Positions 11,844-12,354 of a stretch of 12,354 nucleotides of DNA are shown one piece after another. The notes under the pieces are model-generated. The model was not told the origin of the DNA. It did not search any database and saw only the letters and a program-made list of their open reading frames with translations. The position numbers and the translations under genes are program-made. Location of the stretch: the NCBI GenBank assembly GCA_016210805.1, contig JACQTL010000360.1, positions 1 through 12,354 of the forward strand. Reading direction: 5' to 3'. Within the stretch, counting starts at the first letter, position 1; the number at the start of each line of letters is the position of its first letter. Source of the stretch: Actinomycetota bacterium (GTDB lineage: Bacteria > Actinomycetota > UBA4738 > G016210805).

Positions 11844-11857
11844 TCTGGCTCAGACTA
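11841..11857. promoter_or_regulatory. 17-bp inverted repeat over the acyl-CoA dehydrogenase stop codon
   Basis: TAGTCTG, spacer GCT, CAGACTA is a perfect 7-bp inverted repeat beginning with the TAG stop of the dehydrogenase gene. It is AT-richer than its surroundings. It fills half of the 36-bp gap before the MaoC gene and contains a -10-like TAGTCT. It may be an operator, an internal promoter or an mRNA hairpin. Confidence 0.5.
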
Positions 11858-11879
11858 GTAGCGCTGGCAGGAGGGGTCG

Positions 11880-12354
11880 ATGGGTGAGGCGAGGGCGTTC
11901 GGGAGGTACCTGGAGGACTTCGAGGTCGGCGACGTCTACAGGCACTGGCCGGGGAAGACGATCACCGAGTACGACGACCACCTGTTCTGCATGATCACGA
12001 TGAACCACCATCCCCTCCACACGAACGCGCACTTCGCCGCGGAGACCACGCAGTTCGGGAAGAACGTGGTGGTGGGGAACCTCGTGTACTCGCTGGCCCT
12101 GGGGATGAGCGTGCCCGACGTCTCGGGCAAGGCCATCGCCAACCTGGAGGTCGAGACGCTCCAGCACCGCAGGCCGATGTTCCACGGGGACACCCTGTAC
12201 GCGGAGACCAAGGTGCTCGACGTCAAGGAGTCGTCGTCGAAGCCCGACCGGGGCGTGGTCACCGTGGAGACGCGGGGCTACAACCAGCACGGCGACGAGG
12301 TCCTGTACTTCCGGCGGAAGGTCCTGGTCCCGAATCGGGGGACCGTGCCCGAGC
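11880..12354 (+). CDS. MaoC-type hydratase/dehydratase, hot-dog fold (partial)
   Basis: The frame is open to the window end: 158 codons are seen, close to a one-hot-dog MaoC protein but compatible with a longer one. It should add water to an enoyl-CoA such as mesaconyl-, itaconyl- or methylglutaconyl-CoA. MITMNHHPLHTNAHFA (38-53) is the active-site helix. The canonical D-x-N-P-[IL]-H becomes N42-H-H-P-L-H47, so the usual aspartate is Asn. VPDVSGKAIANLEVE (78-92) and FHGDTLYAETKVLD (101-114) match the mesaconyl-CoA hydratase-like subfamily. AGGAGG lies five bases before the ATG at 11880. It is the third gene of the lyase-dehydrogenase operon, and the same trio of families occurs together in mycobacteria (Rv2498c-Rv2500c). 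Confidence 0.9.
   Translation, partial: MGEARAFGRYLEDFEVGDVYRHWPGKTITEYDDHLFCMITMNHHPLHTNAHFAAETTQFGKNVVVGNLVYSLALGMSVPDVSGKAIANLEVETLQHRRPMFHGDTLYAETKVLDVKESSSKPDRGVVTVETRGYNQHGDEVLYFRRKVLVPNRGTVPE

Noticed and set aside
1..12354. CRISPR array, tRNA/rRNA genes, insertion sequences, prophage or defence genes
   Set aside because: I looked on both strands and saw no spaced direct repeats, no tRNA-like cloverleaf, no transposase or integrase motifs and no break in base composition.

Overview
The window is very GC-rich and almost fully coding, with the third codon position nearly always G or C and frequent GTG and TTG starts. A WhiB1-type iron-sulfur regulator and an rsbW/usfX-sigF pair place it in the Actinomycetota. 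I cannot name a genus; it is probably an uncultured soil or sediment lineage. I saw no rRNA, tRNA, CRISPR, insertion sequence or phage gene, and no gene-free stretch longer than about 254 bases.

Left edge (1-1598, plus strand): the tail of a probable biotin- or lipoyl-domain protein is followed by a crotonase-fold protein and then endonuclease III. The first two genes meet at an unusual tandem 18-bp repeat, each copy of which carries a stop and a start codon. The crotonase has lost both textbook hydratase glutamates.

Stress-signalling block (1632-5401, mostly minus strand): a STAS anti-sigma antagonist is translationally coupled to a GHKL serine kinase. A second, paralogous GHKL kinase stands alone behind a candidate SigF-type promoter. 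WhiB1 is divergent from a cytosolic glycerophosphodiester phosphodiesterase (plus strand), with a CRP-like palindrome between them. An rsbW/usfX-sigF pair ends the block. Together this is a compact partner-switching system: three RsbW-like proteins, one antagonist, one sigma factor and one redox or NO-sensing Wbl protein within 3.8 kb.

Middle (5465-9620): an uncharacterised helical protein that appears leaderless, a GabT-like class III aminotransferase, a convergent secreted zinc amidase of the PGRP/Amidase_2 family with an Ig-like domain and a Pro-Thr tail, and a small coiled-coil protein of unknown function behind a structured leader.

Right edge (9643-12354, plus strand): a tight operon encodes a CitE/malyl-CoA-lyase-like enzyme, an acyl-CoA dehydrogenase (overlapping ATGA junction) and a MaoC-type hydratase cut by the window end. 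These three form a branched acyl-CoA oxidation, hydration and cleavage module, either of the ethylmalonyl-CoA/methylmalyl-CoA type or of the leucine/itaconate type seen in mycobacteria. Nothing here is a wholly new system. The most interesting points are the regulatory architecture and the repeat at the first gene junction.
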